Shown: positions 8,035-16,875, numbered from the stretch's first letter. The stretch: DNA of 45,291 nucleotides from an uncultured Collinsella sp. (GCA_900539735.1 UQDE01000016.1:1-45291), one strand, 5' to 3'. Program-made: numbers and translations. The notes: generated from the letters alone by a model not told the origin.

Positions 8035-8080
8035 AAAAGAGGGGCCGAACGGCGCTCGGTCGTCCAGCCCCTCCCCTCTT
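8035..8080 (-). terminator. Intrinsic terminator of the second ackA
   Basis: AAGAGGGG near 8037-8044 pairs with CCCCTCTT at 8073-8080, with an inner GGGGC/GCCCC alternative; on the minus strand the hairpin ends in CCCCTCTTTTGC. It lies directly after the stop at 8085 and separates the two kinase genes into different transcripts. Confidence 0.75.
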
Positions 8081-8084
8081 GCAA

Positions 8085-9263
8085 TTACTTGCCGTTGACG
8101 ATGCGCTCGACGTCGGAGGCGATCATGAACTCCTCGTCCGTGGGGATGACGAAAATCTTGACCTTGGAATCCTTGGCGGACAGGCACCAGGCGCCGTCGC
8201 CACGCAGGGCGTTGCGGGCATGGTCCATCTTGACGCCCATAAAGGCCAGACGGTCGGCCACACCGGCGCGGACAGCCGGAGCGTGCTCGCCGATGCCAGC
8301 GGTAAAGACAAGCGTGTCCATGCCGCACATGGAGGTTGCCATCTCGGCGGCCTTGGCGGCAATCTTGTAGACGAACATATCGAAGGCGAGCTGAGCCTCA
8401 GGGTCACCGGCAGCGGCGAGCTCCTCAACGTTGCGGCAGTCGTTGGTCTTGCCGCCGGTCACAGCCAAAAGGCCGGACTTCTTGTTCATCATCTCGTCGA
8501 CCTCGTCGAAGGTGTAGCCGCCCTCGCGCTGCAGGTAGCACACGGTAGCCGGGTCGATGGAACCGCAGCGGGTGCCCATCATGACGCCGTCGAGCGGGGT
8601 AAGGCCCATGGTGGTGTCCATGCACTTGCCGTCCTCGATGGCGCACAGGGAAGCGCCGGAGCCAATGTGGCACACGACAACCTTGCGGGCCTCGCCGTTG
8701 GTCATCTCGGCAACCTTCTTGGAGATGTAGCGATAGCTGGTGCCGTGAGCGCCGTACTTACGGATGTGCAGCTTGTCGCAAACGTCCTTGGGCAGAGCGT
8801 AGGTCTTGGCGACCTCGGGCATGTTGAAATGGAAAGCGGTGTCGTAGACCGTGACGTTGGGCAGGTCGGGATACTGCTCCAGGCAGAACTCGATAACGTT
8901 GGCCTCGGGGTTGTTGTGCAGCGGAGCGAGCGGGGCAACCTCGCGAATCTTGGCGAGAACGTCCTCGTCGACGAGGGAGGAATCGCCAAAGTACCAACCG
9001 CCTTGAACGATGCGGTGACCGATGCCCTCGATCTTGACGCCGTTAGCCTCGAGGTCCTTCAGGACGACCTCGATGGCGACCTTGTGGTCGGGGAACTCGA
9101 TGTTCTCGGTCACCTTCTTGGAGCCGTTGGCAGCGTGGGTGAAGGTACCGCCGGTAAAGCAGACGCGCTCACAGGAGCCCTTTGCGGACACCTTGTGGGA
9201 TTTGGTATCGATGACCTGATACTTAAGGGTCGAAGATCCTGCGTTGACGACCAGAACGTTCAT
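8085..9263 (-). CDS. ackA: Acetate kinase (copy 2)
   Basis: This second 392-residue acetate kinase is exactly as long as copy 1 and aligns without gaps over at least the first 180 residues. It keeps N7, R84, D141 and H173, the long block GTRCGSIDPATVCYLQREGG and the IPTDEEFMIA motif. It differs at GAHGTSY, where copy 1 and most acetate kinases have GTSH, and in much of residues 20-70. Both copies share the unusual IVQGG and TRCGSIDP variants, so they look like a lineage-specific duplication. It may serve another short-chain acid (for example propionate) or another growth condition; this is inference. GGGAGA precedes the ATG. Its transcript ends at 8035-8080. Confidence 0.93.
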   Translation of the reverse strand: MNVLVVNAGSSTLKYQVIDTKSHKVSAKGSCERVCFTGGTFTHAANGSKKVTENIEFPDHKVAIEVVLKDLEANGVKIEGIGHRIVQGGWYFGDSSLVDEDVLAKIREVAPLAPLHNNPEANVIEFCLEQYPDLPNVTVYDTAFHFNMPEVAKTYALPKDVCDKLHIRKYGAHGTSYRYISKKVAEMTNGEARKVVVCHIGSGASLCAIEDGKCMDTTMGLTPLDGVMMGTRCGSIDPATVCYLQREGGYTFDEVDEMMNKKSGLLAVTGGKTNDCRNVEELAAAGDPEAQLAFDMFVYKIAAKAAEMATSMCGMDTLVFTAGIGEHAPAVRAGVADRLAFMGVKMDHARNALRGDGAWCLSAKDSKVKIFVIPTDEEFMIASDVERIVNGK

Positions 9264-9316
9264 GTGTCTCCCTACTAACAGGCGGTGTGGCGCCGCCAGG
9301 TTACATACGCTTCAAT

Positions 9317-9350
9317 AATAAACCCAAACGCCCTCGAGCTCGGGTTTATT
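9317..9350 (-). terminator. Intrinsic terminator after the MFS gene
   Basis: AATAAACCC (9317-9325) pairs with GGGTTTATT (9342-9350), with an additional CCTCGAG/CTCGGG-type inner pairing. It lies between the MFS stop and the start of ackA copy 2, both on the minus strand. Confidence 0.7.
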
Positions 9351-9383
9351 GCGTTGATATATAAGTTATCGATGCATGCATGC

Positions 9384-10544
9384 TCATGGTCTTCGACTTG
9401 TAAGGCGAAATAGCGCGGGGACATACGCCAGAGAAGAAATCCCAAGCGCAACAAGCAGCACAACCCGAATACCCACAACGCTACTCAACACAGCATTGAG
9501 CAGATAGAAAAGAACGGCGCCCACCGCCACCATCTGGCTTTGAACCGAAATCAACGAACAGAGCATCGATGAATCGGCAGCATTTTGAAAAACTGAGTAT
9601 TTGATTGGAGCAAATAACGAGTAGGCAACCGTCTGCAGCACATAGAAAACGGGCAACAGGTCAACCGGAATAAAAGGGGTTAAAAACAAAGCAGCTAGAA
9701 TGAGACGGATGATGCCGCAAATACGCGCAAAAAGCCTCTTGTCGACATGAGCAATTACGCTGGGCACGATAAACCCTATGGAGGCGGAGACAAGGAGCTG
9801 GACCGCAATGGTCATGCCCGAAGCGACGGCACCCATTCCACGGGCTGCGAGCAGCAGTGAGAAAAAATCTTCCAGAGCGACAAAAGCAAATGCCTGAGAA
9901 CAGTCCATGACGAACGCCGAGCGAAGCGTGCCATTGCCCGCAATGGCAGTCCAAATCATCCTCGGGCTAATTTGGCTCATAGAAGCCGCAGCGCTACCTT
10001 TCCCTTTCGTTTCGGGAATGCAGGCAACGACAAGCAACGTCAATACCATCGTAAAGATATCGGCCGAAAGACCGATGAAATATGCACCTTCTGACGAGAT
10101 GAAGCCGCCCACACACGCGGAAAGAGCATAAGATGCGTAAAAGACGAATCGCTCAACCACATTAAGCCTAACGAGCTGATCTTGGGAGACGGAATCGATA
10201 TAGATTGCCTCAATAGAACCGCTCACGCATGCGACGGCAAAACCCTTGAGGGCAAACGCACCTATCAAAAGCAGAGGAGATCGTATGAGGAGCAGGGCAG
10301 CGTAGTATCCGAGCATTCCCGCGATACCCACCAGGCCACTTATCTTTCGCCCAAATCTATCGGCGATATAGCCGGTAGGAATCTCGAGAGCAAATTTGCT
10401 TACCTGGTACGCAATCATCATGCCAGAAATCGCGACCATCGAGAATCCGACGAACTCAAGGTAAACCGTCAGAAAATACAAGATGGTGCTGAAGTTCGAT
10501 AGGAAAACAAACGCCATATACAGCCAAACCGTACGGTTTTTCAT
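9384..10544 (-). CDS. MFS transporter
   Basis: This 386-residue integral membrane protein of the major facilitator superfamily has about 12 hydrophobic segments. The loop 2-3 motif EIPTGYIADRFGRK near residues 55-68 is diagnostic. The substrate cannot be told; the overall pattern is like small drug or metabolite exporters. An in-frame upstream ATG exists at 10613, but a very strong AGGAGGAG directly before the ATG at 10544 decides the start (MKNRTVWLYMAFVF). It follows the LysR gene by about 117 bases on the same strand. Base composition of this gene and the LysR gene is visibly less GC-rich than of pta or ackA, suggesting an acquired pair. Confidence 0.9.
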   Translation of the reverse strand: MKNRTVWLYMAFVFLSNFSTILYFLTVYLEFVGFSMVAISGMMIAYQVSKFALEIPTGYIADRFGRKISGLVGIAGMLGYYAALLLIRSPLLLIGAFALKGFAVACVSGSIEAIYIDSVSQDQLVRLNVVERFVFYASYALSACVGGFISSEGAYFIGLSADIFTMVLTLLVVACIPETKGKGSAAASMSQISPRMIWTAIAGNGTLRSAFVMDCSQAFAFVALEDFFSLLLAARGMGAVASGMTIAVQLLVSASIGFIVPSVIAHVDKRLFARICGIIRLILAALFLTPFIPVDLLPVFYVLQTVAYSLFAPIKYSVFQNAADSSMLCSLISVQSQMVAVGAVLFYLLNAVLSSVVGIRVVLLVALGISSLAYVPALFRLTSRRP

Positions 10545-10661
10545 ACTCCTCCTCCAAAGGCCGATAATCCAAGCCGAGGTCTCAAAAAGCATGAAGGCAA
10601 AACCGTCAGCCATACGTTACAAATCGTCAATATTCATTTGACGGCACGAAGCCAAGCAACC

Positions 10662-11552
10662 TCAAGAAGCGAGATGGCGCAACAGGTGAAGAAATACCGT
10701 CTGATGCCGATCCGTCCAGGCGTTTTGCCGGTAGCAAAAATAGATAGGCAAGGTTACGTCGCGCGAGCCCTCAATGGAGCATTCGCTCACGTTGGATCCA
10801 TCTGATGCAAGAGAGGAGCCAGAAAAGCTCAATATCAATCCCCCGCCTTGAAGAAACTCAATCTGTCTCTCGCTTCCATATTCGACATCACGAAAGCGGA
10901 AATTAACGAGTTGGGCCTCAGGGCACTGGTTGATTGCATTGAGACAGGGCGACAAGTTGATGGGGACAGCAAGCCTACCGCTCAATAGTTCACGAATGGT
11001 TATGGTGCCCCTGACACGATGGCCAACCGGACACGAAAGAACCTTGAGCTCCTTTTCACCCAGGTATTTCGAACAAAAGGCGCTGCCCCGTGGCTTCTCG
11101 AATGAAATAGCCGCATCCGATATCCCGATCAAAAGAGACTCAAAACACGTAGCCGTTGGCTGATGCCACACGTCGAGGTGAATCTGGGGGTGCGAACTCT
11201 CAAACGAGTCGTACCAGTTTTCGTCAAAAAGACGCCCCCGCCCATGAAGGCAGGGGGCGTAAAGACGAAAATGACCGTCGGGCGAAACACCCTGCCCCAT
11301 CGACCGAGCGTAATTTTTGAGATCATCGACTTGCGCGAGGATTACGCGCGCACGTCCCGCAAACTCTCGCCCTGCAGGAGACAAAACGGCCTCGCCCGTC
11401 GACCGGTCGAGCAAAACGACCTGATACTCAGATTCCAGCTTCTTGATCGCCGACGAAACAGCCTGCGGACTCACATGAACGGCGCGAGCCGCCTTGCGCA
11501 CGCCGCCATAATTCGCTACCGCTTGAAGATATTCGAGTTGAGACAACTGCAC
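10662..11552 (-). CDS. LysR family transcriptional regulator
   Basis: This roughly 296-residue DNA-binding protein has the LysR N-terminal winged helix: QLEYLQAVANYGGVRKAARAVHVSPQAVSSAIKKLE, then LLDRSTGEAVLSPAGREFAGRARVIL. The remainder is a two-lobe effector-binding domain with low similarity to well-known members. A TTG at 11570 would extend it by six residues, but GGAG lies 6 bases before the GTG at 11552, giving the usual LysR N-terminus. It directly follows hit and precedes the MFS gene on the same strand; the transporter is the obvious candidate target. The effector is unknown. Confidence 0.9.
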   Translation of the reverse strand: MQLSQLEYLQAVANYGGVRKAARAVHVSPQAVSSAIKKLESEYQVVLLDRSTGEAVLSPAGREFAGRARVILAQVDDLKNYARSMGQGVSPDGHFRLYAPCLHGRGRLFDENWYDSFESSHPQIHLDVWHQPTATCFESLLIGISDAAISFEKPRGSAFCSKYLGEKELKVLSCPVGHRVRGTITIRELLSGRLAVPINLSPCLNAINQCPEAQLVNFRFRDVEYGSERQIEFLQGGGLILSFSGSSLASDGSNVSECSIEGSRDVTLPIYFCYRQNAWTDRHQTVFLHLLRHLAS

Positions 11553-11593
11553 AGGTTTCTCCAAAGGCAATCAAGACGACGGGCCATACGATC

Positions 11594-11929
11594 TCAGATA
11601 AGGTTCTCGCCCAAGTTCTTGCCGCCGAGGACGTGCATGTGGAAGTGCATGACGGTCTGGCCGGCGTTAACGCCCTTGTTGGAGATGACGCGGAAACCGT
11701 CCTCCAGGCCCTTGGCCTTAGCAACCTCCTGGATGGCATGGGCCATGGCGCCCATGGTCTCGGCAGGCACGTTATCAGCGATGTCGCTGTAGTGCTTCTT
11801 GGGGATCACGAGCGTATGAACCGGTGCCTGGGGATTGAGGTCATCGAACGCGATGACCTGGTCGTCCTCGTAGACAACAGTCGAGGGGATCTCGTGGTTG
11901 GCGATTTTACAGAAGATGCAATCACACAT
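11594..11929 (-). CDS. HIT family protein (HinT-like nucleotide hydrolase)
   Basis: This 111-residue cytosolic protein belongs to the histidine triad superfamily, Hint branch, which hydrolyses AMP-conjugates such as adenosine phosphoramidates and aminoacyl-AMP. The triad HFHMHV lies at 95-100 with H97 the expected nucleophile. The N-terminal CDCIFCKIANHEIPS, with Cys pairs C4 and C7, is typical, as is DLNPQAPVHTLVIPKKH. Length is normal for Hint proteins. It sits between xseB and the LysR gene with gaps of about 40-50 bases on the same strand, so it is probably co-transcribed with the exonuclease VII genes. Confidence 0.95.
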   Translation of the reverse strand: MCDCIFCKIANHEIPSTVVYEDDQVIAFDDLNPQAPVHTLVIPKKHYSDIADNVPAETMGAMAHAIQEVAKAKGLEDGFRVISNKGVNAGQTVMHFHMHVLGGKNLGENLI

Positions 11930-11978
11930 GGTTGGTTCCTTTCTAACAGACTAGAGTAATTATATTTGGTCGGGATGG

Positions 11979-12245
11979 TTAGAACGAGAGGTTGTCGTCG
12001 GTGTTGGCGGCTTCGCCGTCGGCGAGTACGTCGTTGCCGTCGACGTCCTTAAGGAGCACCGAGACCTTCTGCTCGGCATCGGCCAAGCGGGTACGCAGGC
12101 TCTTGAGAAGCTCAACGCCGCGGGTGTAGCTCTCGAGCGATTCCTCGAGCTCCATGTCGCCCGACTCCAGGCTGCGGATAATGAGCTCCAGCTCCTGCGA
12201 GGCCTGCTTATACGTAAGCTGCTCGACCGGGGTCTTCTCTGCCAT
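11979..12245 (-). CDS. xseB: Exodeoxyribonuclease VII small subunit
   Basis: This 88-residue protein is the small subunit of exonuclease VII, which with XseA degrades single-stranded DNA from both ends to oligonucleotides. The helical-hairpin core is clear: LTYKQASQELELIIRSLESGDMELEESLESYTRGVELLKSLRTRLADAEQKV, with the family signature LE-SG-(D/E)-LEESL. The acidic tail after about residue 66 is variable in the family. It begins 42 bases after xseA on the same strand. Confidence 0.95.
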   Translation of the reverse strand: MAEKTPVEQLTYKQASQELELIIRSLESGDMELEESLESYTRGVELLKSLRTRLADAEQKVSVLLKDVDGNDVLADGEAANTDDNLSF

Positions 12246-12287
12246 ATCTGTTTCCTTTCCTAAAGGTCTATCACAATGAAACGCAGT

Positions 12288-13739
12288 CTACTCGACCGTA
12301 TCGACGGTTGCCGCCACGTTGCCGTCCGCCATGCGCACGCGGATAGCGTCACCAGGCTTAAACGTCTTGGCGCTCGTAGCCACGCCGTCATCGCTGTACG
12401 CGATGGAGTAACCGCGGGCGAGCACCTTGAGCGGCGACAGGGCGTCGAGCGAGGCCGCTGCACGGCCTAAGTCAGACGCAGGCTTGCTCAACATCGTGCG
12501 TCCCTGATGCTCCAGACGGGAGCTCGCGAGCGTGAGCGCATGGCGCTTGCCATCGAGCCCCGAGGTGCTTGCGACCAAGCGCTCGGGCAGGCGCTCGAAG
12601 TTGGAGCGGAAGGCACCGACCGAGCGCGCAATGGCGCCCGACAGGCGATCGGCCGTCAGGGCAAGCTCCGACTCGCGACGCTCAACCATAAACGTTGGAT
12701 CGTTCAGGCACGGGCGGCACGCGGCCGCATCGAGCGCATCGCCCAAGCGCGCCGTATAGGTATCCCAGGCACGCCGACCACGCTGATCGAGCATCTCCAG
12801 ATCGACCTGATCCGACCCGATCATCGAAGCCATCGCAGCACCTAGGCGCTGATGGCGCGTCTCGAGCACATCCGCCAGCTCTGTCATAGCCGGCGCCACC
12901 GATTCTGCCGCCGCCGTGGGCGTGGAGGCGCGGCGGTCGCTCACCATGTCGCAAATCGAGGTATCAGGCTCATGGCCAATGCCGGTCACCACGGGCACAG
13001 GACAAGCCGCCACCGCGCGAGCAAGCTCCTCGTCGCTAAAGGTCATGAGGTCCTCAAAGGAGCCGCCGCCGCGCACCAGCAAAATACAGTCGGGCGCCGG
13101 CGTGATGGCGGCGGCGCGGCGCAAGCCCTCAATGAGCTCAGCCGGCGCACCCTCACCTTGAACCTTGGCGCCCACGCAGACGAGCTCGACGAGCGGGTTG
13201 CGACGACGCAATGTGCGCTTGACGTCGTCGATTACGGCACCCGAAAGCGAGGTGACGACCGCCACGCGGGAGCAGAACACCGGAATACGGCGCTTGCGCG
13301 CTTCGTCCATCAGGCCCTCGCGACGCAGCTTTTCGGCCAGTTGCGCCACTTGTTGACGCAGCAGACCCTCCCCCGCCAGCGAGAATGAGCGAGCGACAAA
13401 GCTCATGCGGCCCGTGGCCTTATAAAGATTGAAGCTGCCCTTAAAGCTCACCTGCATGCCGTCGCGCAGATCGAACGTGCGCTTGAGATAGGCACCCTTC
13501 CAGATGATGCAGTCGACGGCCGCCGAGTCGTCCTTGATCTGAAAGTAGCAGTGGCCGCTTCGGGCATTGGGGCCACGGAAGCCCGTGACCTCGCCCAAAA
13601 CGCTCAGCTGCGGAATGGCATCGAGCGCGCCGGCGGCGATCTCCACCGCCTGGCTCACGCTGAGTTCCTTACGCTCCTGCTCGTCCGAACCGTCGAACTC
13701 GGCGGAAACGGCATTGCCGGTCAGATTCCAGCCTGCCAC
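12288..13739 (-). CDS. xseA: Exodeoxyribonuclease VII large subunit
   Basis: This 483-residue protein is the catalytic and DNA-binding subunit of exonuclease VII. An N-terminal OB-fold (about 25-130; ISVLGEVTG-like and SGHCYFQIKDDSAAVDCIIWKG) is followed by the catalytic region with IPVFCSRVAVVTSLSGAVIDDVKRTLRRRNP, ILLVRGGGSFEDLMTFSDEELARAV and GIGHEPDTSICDMVSDRRASTPTAAAE. The C-terminal part is coiled coil and ends with PLKVLARGYSIAY. An ATG at 13766 is in frame, but AAAGGAGG lies directly before the GTG at 13739, which is preferred. It is the first gene of the xseA-xseB-hit unit. Confidence 0.95.
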   Translation of the reverse strand: MAGWNLTGNAVSAEFDGSDEQERKELSVSQAVEIAAGALDAIPQLSVLGEVTGFRGPNARSGHCYFQIKDDSAAVDCIIWKGAYLKRTFDLRDGMQVSFKGSFNLYKATGRMSFVARSFSLAGEGLLRQQVAQLAEKLRREGLMDEARKRRIPVFCSRVAVVTSLSGAVIDDVKRTLRRRNPLVELVCVGAKVQGEGAPAELIEGLRRAAAITPAPDCILLVRGGGSFEDLMTFSDEELARAVAACPVPVVTGIGHEPDTSICDMVSDRRASTPTAAAESVAPAMTELADVLETRHQRLGAAMASMIGSDQVDLEMLDQRGRRAWDTYTARLGDALDAAACRPCLNDPTFMVERRESELALTADRLSGAIARSVGAFRSNFERLPERLVASTSGLDGKRHALTLASSRLEHQGRTMLSKPASDLGRAAASLDALSPLKVLARGYSIAYSDDGVATSAKTFKPGDAIRVRMADGNVAATVDTVE

Positions 13740-13854
13740 GCAGCCTCCTTTCGTTATCGTGCACAAGGGCTCCGGCCCTGCGCAAATTCAAGTCCAACAC
13801 ATAGTACAGCGCCGCGGGGACACAAATCTCCGCGGCGCCTGTCAAGCCAATTTG

Positions 13855-14559
13855 TTATCGGTTGGAGTTTCTGTTGTAGCGAGCCATCAGGTAGAGCAGC
13901 TGAATGATCGAAGTGAGCGCTGCAGCAACATAGGTAAGCGCGGCTGCCGTCAGGACCTTCTTGGCACCATTGACCTGCTTGGAGCTCATGCCCGACTGCT
14001 CGATGTACGCCACGGCGCGGCGGCTGGCATCAATCTCGACCGGCAGCGTAACCAGTTGGAACAGCACGCTAAACGAGAAGAAGATCAGTGCGAGGGTCGT
14101 GAGTCCCGCGATGTTCATAAACAGGCCCAAGAGCAACACGATGGTCCAGGTGTTCTGGGTAAAGTTGACGACCGGCACGAGGGCGGTGCGAACCTTCATC
14201 ATGGCGTAACCGCTTTGACGCTGGGCGGCATGGCCCGCCTCGTGGCAGGCGACGGCAACGCTTGCGACCGACCCGCCCGAACGGTTGGCATCCGAGAGAT
14301 ACAGGTTATTGTCCTGTGGGTTGTAATGGTCGGTGAGCTCGCCGGCGACACCCTTGATACCCACGGCGTTGCAGCCGTTGGCGTCGAGCATGCGGCGAGC
14401 GACCGTGGCGCCCGTGTCGCCGTCCGAGCGAACCTTGGACCAGGTTTTGTACGTCGAGTTGATATAGTTCTGTGCGGCAAGGCCAATCACCGTGCAGACA
14501 AGAACAACCAGCAGGTACAGCGGGTCGATGCCAAAGCCGTATCCATAGTAATAAGGCAT
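13855..14559 (-). CDS. YugP-like neutral zinc metallopeptidase
   Basis: This 234-residue membrane protein belongs to the YugP/Zn_peptidase_2 family. It has an N-terminal hydrophobic segment (about 11-30), the metal-binding HEAGH at 106-110 in VAVACHEAGHAAQ, then two or three membrane helices at about 125-165 and a final hydrophobic helix at 205-225. NNLYLSD and VEIDASRRA are family motifs. The physiological substrate of YugP proteins is not established. GGAGG lies 8 bases before the ATG. It is downstream of rnd on the same strand with a gap of about 65 bases. Confidence 0.9.
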   Translation of the reverse strand: MPYYYGYGFGIDPLYLLVVLVCTVIGLAAQNYINSTYKTWSKVRSDGDTGATVARRMLDANGCNAVGIKGVAGELTDHYNPQDNNLYLSDANRSGGSVASVAVACHEAGHAAQRQSGYAMMKVRTALVPVVNFTQNTWTIVLLLGLFMNIAGLTTLALIFFSFSVLFQLVTLPVEIDASRRAVAYIEQSGMSSKQVNGAKKVLTAAALTYVAAALTSIIQLLYLMARYNRNSNR

Positions 14560-14623
14560 GCGAATTCCTCCGAATCGAGTTACACGTTGGAGGCATTCTA
14601 CCCACTCAAGCGGCTAGGCTTCC

Positions 14624-15757
14624 TTACAGCAATTCAATTTTGCCATCTTTGACCGTCAACCCCATGTTGCCCGAGAGCAGATCGTCCAGGCGCGAGCCCA
14701 CAAGCTCAAAGCGCCAGCCTTCGCGCAAGGAGCTCTGCTCGGGATGCTCAATGTAGTCGGCCAGGTCATCGCGCGAGGCAATGACCGAGGTCGCCACTCC
14801 CGAGCGTTCGGCAACCAGGCGGATGAGCGCGTACATGAGATCCGTCACGCTCTCCAACTCCGGAGAGATCTGGCGATGCCCGCGCACCATGAGCGGCAGG
14901 CGATCGTGCGGGCAGCTTGCGCCGCGCTTGATGGCCATGAGCGCACCGTCCACGTCGCGCTCCCCCAACTGATCGGTACCGCGAATGCTGCGGAACTCCT
15001 CAACGCGCACGGGATTGCGTTTAACGAGCGCAAGCAGCGTGTCGTCGGACATGACCCATTTGCGCGGGATGTTGCGGCGCTCGGCGCGGTCCTCACGCCA
15101 GGCGGCGAGCTCGCGCGCGATACCCAGCTGGTGACGACTGCACGAGTTGATGCGTTTGACCTTGCGGAACGCCTCGTGGCGATCGGCGCGATAGTGCGAC
15201 TCGTCAGCCAGCGGGCGCAGCTCGTCGAGCACCCAGTCCACGCGGCCCAGCTCGCGCAGGCGGCTCATCATCTCGGTATAGGCGACGATCAGATACTTGA
15301 CGTCATCGATCGCGTACTCAATCTGTTTATCGGTCAGCGGGCGACGCGACCAGTCGGTCAGTGACTCGGTCTTGGGCAATGAGACGCCGCAAAACGTCTG
15401 CACGAGCGCGCCGTAGGAAATCTGCTGACGCTCGCCCAAAAAGGCGGCGGCCACCTGCGTGTCAAAAATCGGACGCGGCAGCACGCCTACGGTATGGAGC
15501 ATGACCTCCATATCCTGCGAGCAAGCGTGGAACACCTTGGTCACGCTCTCGTCGGCCATAAGCTCGGCGAGCGGTGACAGGTCGCCAATCACCAGGGGGT
15601 CGACCGCGACGCTCTCGGCAGGGGTGGCAATCTGGACCAGGCACAGACGCGGATGGAACGTGCGCTCGCGCAAAAACTCGGTATCGACGGCAATCGCGTC
15701 GAACTCGCGGGCGCGCTGGCAAAAGTCGAGTAGAGCCTGATGTGTGGAAATGTACAT
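14624..15757 (-). CDS. rnd: Ribonuclease D
   Basis: This 377-residue protein is a DEDD-family 3'-5' exoribonuclease that trims tRNA and other structured RNA 3' ends. Exo motifs are intact: DTEFLRERTF (D25, E27), ACSQDMEVM (D82) and YAIDDVKYL (Y148, D152). The NC-terminal HRDC domain is seen at about 200-280 (SRHQLGIARELAAWREDRAERRNIPRKWVMSDDTLLAL), and the C-terminal part is a second HRDC-like region. The longer frame from GTG 15793 lacks a ribosome binding site, so ATG 15757 is preferred. It is divergent from the lipid kinase gene. Confidence 0.93.
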   Translation of the reverse strand: MYISTHQALLDFCQRAREFDAIAVDTEFLRERTFHPRLCLVQIATPAESVAVDPLVIGDLSPLAELMADESVTKVFHACSQDMEVMLHTVGVLPRPIFDTQVAAAFLGERQQISYGALVQTFCGVSLPKTESLTDWSRRPLTDKQIEYAIDDVKYLIVAYTEMMSRLRELGRVDWVLDELRPLADESHYRADRHEAFRKVKRINSCSRHQLGIARELAAWREDRAERRNIPRKWVMSDDTLLALVKRNPVRVEEFRSIRGTDQLGERDVDGALMAIKRGASCPHDRLPLMVRGHRQISPELESVTDLMYALIRLVAERSGVATSVIASRDDLADYIEHPEQSSLREGWRFELVGSRLDDLLSGNMGLTVKDGKIELL

Positions 15758-15855
15758 ATCAACCCATCGAATAAGGTTAGGCCCGAAAAACACGGGTAGG
15801 ATATCGGCATTGCCTTACAACTATACTCGGTTAGTCACAGAACGGGAACGTAAGT

Positions 15856-16773
15856 ATGCGCTGCCTTATCATCCACAACCCGGCATCGGGCCCCAGCTCA
15901 GATGAAATCTACGCATTCACGCACTCCCTCGCACAGGGCGGCGACGAGGTCGTGATGCGCTTTATCGGCGATGGCATGGAGCCCGAAGACGCCGTGGCGG
16001 ACGTGCGCGAGTTCGATCGCGTGGTGGTCTCGGGCGGCGACGGCACCGTCTCCAACGTGCTCGACCAGATGCGCGGATGCGGCGTCCCCACACTCGTCTT
16101 CCCCTCTGGCACGGCCTGCCTGTTCTTCAACAACATCGGCAATGCCCCCGAGGCGGCGGCACTCGCCAAGGCCTGCCGCGCCGGCCGCACCGTCAAGGCA
16201 GACATGGGCGAGCTCTTTTGGCTCGACGAGAACGGCAACGAGAAGCGCCATGGCTTTATCATCATCGCTGGCTCAGGCTTCGACGCCGAGATCATGATGA
16301 AGGCCGCTCCCACCAAAAACGACATCGGCGAGATCGCCTACTTCCTCTCTGCGCTCGCCACGCCCAACCCCACGGTGGCGCACTTTACCATTGAGCATGA
16401 CGGCATTGTCGAGGAGATCGACGGCATCTGCTGCATGGCCGGCAATACCTCGGTCATCCAAAACGACATCAACCTGTTCCCCGACTGCCGCATGAACGAT
16501 GGCATGGTCGACATTGCGGTCATCGAACCCGTGCGCACCGTGCAGCTGTTGCCTACTGTGATCACCGCTGCGCTTGACCCCGCCGGTAAGGTACTCGGGC
16601 GCCCGCAGTTCAAGATCATCCAGACCAAGGAAGCCAAGATTACCTGCACCCCGTCGCTGGGCATGCAGTTCGATGGCGAGATTATCTCCAGCAATTCGGG
16701 CGTCTTTGGAGCCCGCGCGCTTCCGCAATGCCTCGACCTCATCGTCGACGAATTCTCACCGCTCGGAAAATAG
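15856..16773 (+). CDS. Diacylglycerol/lipid kinase family protein (YegS/DgkB-like)
   Basis: This 305-residue protein has a diacylglycerol kinase catalytic domain: LIIHNPASG near the N-terminus, the nucleotide-binding GGDGT at 60-64 and PSGTACLFFNNIG at 83-95, where most relatives read PxGTxNDFA. The C-terminal sandwich domain includes NLFPDCRMNDGMVDIAVI and the metal-binding MQFDGE. Members phosphorylate diacylglycerol or related lipids at the membrane and so recycle lipids from lipoteichoic acid synthesis. The odd CLFFNN in place of the usual NDFAR may mean a different lipid or sugar substrate. Its stop is embedded in the ribosome binding site of the next, 30-codon gene. Confidence 0.88.
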   Translation: MRCLIIHNPASGPSSDEIYAFTHSLAQGGDEVVMRFIGDGMEPEDAVADVREFDRVVVSGGDGTVSNVLDQMRGCGVPTLVFPSGTACLFFNNIGNAPEAAALAKACRAGRTVKADMGELFWLDENGNEKRHGFIIIAGSGFDAEIMMKAAPTKNDIGEIAYFLSALATPNPTVAHFTIEHDGIVEEIDGICCMAGNTSVIQNDINLFPDCRMNDGMVDIAVIEPVRTVQLLPTVITAALDPAGKVLGRPQFKIIQTKEAKITCTPSLGMQFDGEIISSNSGVFGARALPQCLDLIVDEFSPLGK

Positions 16774-16782
16774 GAGGACCCC

Positions 16783-16875
16783 ATGAACGACAATCCCCTG
16801 ATCGGCTTTATTGTCATCGTCTTGGCCATGCTCGTCGGTTACGCCATCAACGTGATTCACCGCCGAAAGAAGTAA
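16783..16875 (+). CDS. 30-residue single-span membrane peptide
   Basis: An ATG at 16783 follows TAGGAGG, which overlaps the stop of the lipid kinase gene, and opens a 30-codon frame ending in TAA. The peptide starts MNDNPLIG, has one hydrophobic stretch (FIVIVLAMLVGYAI) and ends in the basic HRRKK, the layout of a small inner-membrane protein with its C-terminus inside. It is too short for most gene callers. The strong ribosome binding site, tight spacing and translational coupling make it likely real. It could be a partner of the lipid kinase; that is inference. Confidence 0.7.
   Translation: MNDNPLIGFIVIVLAMLVGYAINVIHRRKK

Noticed and set aside
8079..9278. 399-codon plus-strand open frame opposite ackA copy 2
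   Set aside because: It mirrors a complete acetate kinase; codon-position bias belongs to the minus strand.
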